Shown: positions 6,181-7,584 of the stretch, piece after piece
How positions within the stretch are numbered: the stretch's first letter is position 1
How the letters are laid out: every line of letters begins with the position of its first letter
Origin: Oscillospiraceae bacterium
GTDB lineage: Bacteria; Bacillota; Clostridia; Oscillospirales; Ethanoligenentaceae
Assembly: GCA_003518885.1 (NCBI GenBank)
Contig: DOXU01000217.1
Location: forward strand, 1-7,584
Direction: 5' to 3'
Length of the DNA: 7,584 nucleotides
Notes under the pieces: generated by a model
Told to the model about the DNA's origin: nothing
Seen by the model: the letters and a program-made list of their open reading frames with translations, nothing else
Database searches by the model: none
Program-made: the position numbers and the translations under genes

Positions 6181-6218
6181 GAAACCGTCATGACATGATG
6201 TGATGACGGTTTCTTTTT
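6181..6218 (+). terminator. Intrinsic terminator after fabD
   Basis: GAAACCGTCAT (6181-6191) and ATGACGGTTTC (6203-6213) form a perfect 11-bp stem with an 11-nt loop, followed by TTTTT (6214-6218). It ends fabD transcription and separates it from aroE. The reverse direction lacks a T-run. The stretch 6112-6180 before it shows no gene or other signal that I can recognise. Confidence 0.9.
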
Positions 6219-6265
6219 GCTCCATATATCAACATCTGTCATCAAAATCCATGGTAGGATTCCCG

Positions 6266-6286
6266 ATTTTTGTCGTATTTTGTCAA
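6266..6286 (+). repeat. Short direct repeat upstream of aroE
   Basis: ATTTTGTC-like units occur at 6267-6274 and 6277-6284, ten bases apart, that is one helical turn. The second continues as TTTGTCAA, the same octamer found in the palindrome at 5134-5155, and can also be read as a -35-like TTGTCA (6280-6285). No convincing -10 follows at the normal distance, so the aroE promoter is not settled. The repeat may be a regulatory half-site or chance in AT-rich DNA. Confidence 0.3.
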
Positions 6287-6331
6287 TGCAGGGATCTGAT
6301 TATCAACATTTACAATGGAGGCAATCCCTTA

Positions 6332-7171
6332 ATGAATAAGCTTTCTTTTGGACTAATCGGTCATCCGCTTGGTCATAGCATCTCTCCTGCCGTTCATCAA
6401 CACTTATTTAATCTTTCCGGGCTGGATGCAGAATACAATCTATATGATATTCCCCCGGAAGATTTGTCAAAGCAATGGGAGACATTGCGTCAATTAGATG
6501 GATTTAACATTACAATTCCTTATAAGCAAACCGTCTTTCCTCTATTAGATATTATTGACCGCAGCGCCGCACAATATCGTGCAGCGAATACAGCACAGTG
6601 TATGGACGGTGAAACAAAGGGATTCAATACCGATGTGATTGGATTCCACAAAGCCTTAGAGACTGCCGCCATTCCTCTCGCCGGTCATGTATTACTCTGT
6701 GGAACCGGTGGTGTTTCCCACATGATGGCCTATGAAGCTCTGCGAAATGACTGCAGTCTTACCATTGGCGCACGCACTTTTGGGAAAGCAGCTACACTTG
6801 CCGATAAACTTTCTAAACGGTTTCCTCGGGCTCAAATTGAGCCTGCTGCATTGGCTTATGTCAGTGGCAGTTATGATCTTATATTAAACGGCACCCCCGT
6901 AGGAATGTATCCGCACACAAAAAAAATGCCCATTCCTCTAAATGTCGCCCGTTCCAGCAGAGCAGTATTTGATGCAATTTACAACCCACAAGAAACGCAA
7001 TTGCTTGCGCGTGCACGCGCCGCGGGGGCAAAAGTGCAAAACGGCCTCCCCATGCTCGTTTGGCAGGCCGCTGCTGCGCAAGAAATTTGGACAGGAAAAT
7101 CCTTTTCTCCAGCAGACATTGATGCAATCTGTCAAAAAATGAGAGCGTATATAAAGGAGAATTTCACTTAA
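6332..7171 (+). CDS. aroE: Shikimate dehydrogenase (NADP+) AroE
   Basis: AroE reduces 3-dehydroshikimate to shikimate with NADPH, the fourth step of the shikimate pathway to aromatic amino acids. The 279-residue protein has the normal length. The substrate-binding serines are in GHSISP (S16, S18). The catalytic pair is K65 in NITIPYK and D101 in GFNTD. A glycine-rich NADP loop, CGTGGVSHMM, follows around 123-132. The C-terminal NGLPMLVWQAA carries the conserved Gln. The ATG at 6332 is preceded by GGAGG at 10 nt and gives the usual start MNKLSFGLIGHPLGHSISP. A longer reading from 6200 would begin inside the fabD terminator. The shikimate kinase gene follows after only 3 nt, so the two are surely co-transcribed. 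The quinate/shikimate dehydrogenase YdiB is possible but less likely in this context. Confidence 0.96.
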   Translation: MNKLSFGLIGHPLGHSISPAVHQHLFNLSGLDAEYNLYDIPPEDLSKQWETLRQLDGFNITIPYKQTVFPLLDIIDRSAAQYRAANTAQCMDGETKGFNTDVIGFHKALETAAIPLAGHVLLCGTGGVSHMMAYEALRNDCSLTIGARTFGKAATLADKLSKRFPRAQIEPAALAYVSGSYDLILNGTPVGMYPHTKKMPIPLNVARSSRAVFDAIYNPQETQLLARARAAGAKVQNGLPMLVWQAAAAQEIWTGKSFSPADIDAICQKMRAYIKENFT

Positions 7172-7174
7172 GGG

Positions 7175-7584
7175 ATGAAAAACATCGTACTATGCGGATT
7201 TATGGGAAGTGGAAAATCCAGTGTGGGAACAGCACTCGCTCTACTCTCCAAAATGCGCTTTATCGATATGGATCGTTATATCGAAAAACAAGAAAAGCAA
7301 ACGATCTCTGCCATCTTTCAAAAATACGGGGAAGACCATTTTCGTGATCTAGAAAGCCGTTGTGCCGCCAAACTTTCCACTCAATCTAATCAGATAATTG
7401 CTACCGGTGGTGGCGCCGTTCTCCGTCCCCAAAATATTCGCAGTTTTCGTTCAAATGGCATTATTGTTTTTTTGAACATTCCTTTTCCGATGGTACGAAA
7501 ACGCCTGCGTGGGGACAAAACGCGCCCATTGTTAAAAACAAGTCCATCCGTTGTCCATGCACTTTATAAGAAACGAATGCCCAT
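7175..7584 (+). CDS. aroK: Shikimate kinase, N-terminal 136 residues (partial)
   Basis: Shikimate kinase phosphorylates shikimate at O3 with ATP, the step after AroE. The visible part begins MKNIVLCGFMGSGKSSVG, with the Walker A loop at residues 8-16. Shikimate-binding residues follow: D33 in FIDMD, R57 in HFRDLE and G78-G80 in ATGGGAV. The lid motif TRPLL with R117 is present. It is cut by the right edge about 30-40 residues before the usual end. The ATG is in the same frame as aroE, separated only by TAA and GGG. The nearest ribosome binding site, AGGAG (7155-7159), is 15 nt away inside the aroE end, so translation is probably coupled to aroE. The symbol could equally be aroL, as AroK and AroL are isozymes. 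Confidence 0.95.
   Translation, partial: MKNIVLCGFMGSGKSSVGTALALLSKMRFIDMDRYIEKQEKQTISAIFQKYGEDHFRDLESRCAAKLSTQSNQIIATGGGAVLRPQNIRSFRSNGIIVFLNIPFPMVRKRLRGDKTRPLLKTSPSVVHALYKKRMP

Noticed and set aside
6200..6331. Longer aroE start at ATG 6200
   Set aside because: It starts inside the fabD terminator hairpin and adds 44 unrelated residues before the conserved start.
6112..6331. Small RNA or tRNA gene between fabD and aroE
   Set aside because: Apart from the terminator and a short direct repeat I see no cloverleaf, conserved RNA motif or ORF with a start signal.

Overview
The window is a housekeeping biosynthetic region from a low-to-moderate-GC Gram-positive bacterium, most likely a Clostridia member of the Firmicutes (perhaps Oscillospirales). 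This is inferred from the clostridial gene order fabG-fabF-accB-fabZ-accC, the strong GGAGG ribosome binding sites and the codon use. The exact taxon cannot be read from the sequence. There are no mobile elements, CRISPR arrays, rRNA or tRNA genes.

Layout. Positions 1-4978 carry six genes on the minus strand, transcribed right to left as fabH, fabG, fabF, accB, fabZ, accC. The last runs off the left edge, where accD and accA would normally follow. Positions 4979-5187 form a regulatory region between divergent genes. Positions 5188-6111 carry fabD on the plus strand, closed by a strong intrinsic terminator at 6181-6218. Positions 6332-7584 carry aroE and the start of a shikimate kinase gene (aroK type), also on the plus strand.

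How the genes work together. AccB and AccC, with AccDA presumably outside, carboxylate acetyl-CoA to malonyl-CoA. FabD moves the malonyl group to acyl carrier protein and FabH makes the first condensation. FabG, FabZ and FabF run the reduction, dehydration and elongation steps of type II fatty acid synthesis. The enoyl-ACP reductase and the acyl carrier protein, often part of such clusters, are not in this window. AroE and shikimate kinase catalyse consecutive steps of the shikimate pathway.

The most notable points are these. A perfect 8+8 bp palindrome lies over the -35 box of the fabH promoter and just downstream of the likely fabD promoter, so one regulator could control both directions. 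A terminator-like hairpin sits between fabZ and accC inside the operon. AccC has glycine at a position that is a magnesium-ligand glutamate in the family. FabG has aspartate at the position of the SDR tetrad asparagine. I see no wholly new system: the gene content is ordinary and the interest lies in the regulatory layout and these residues.
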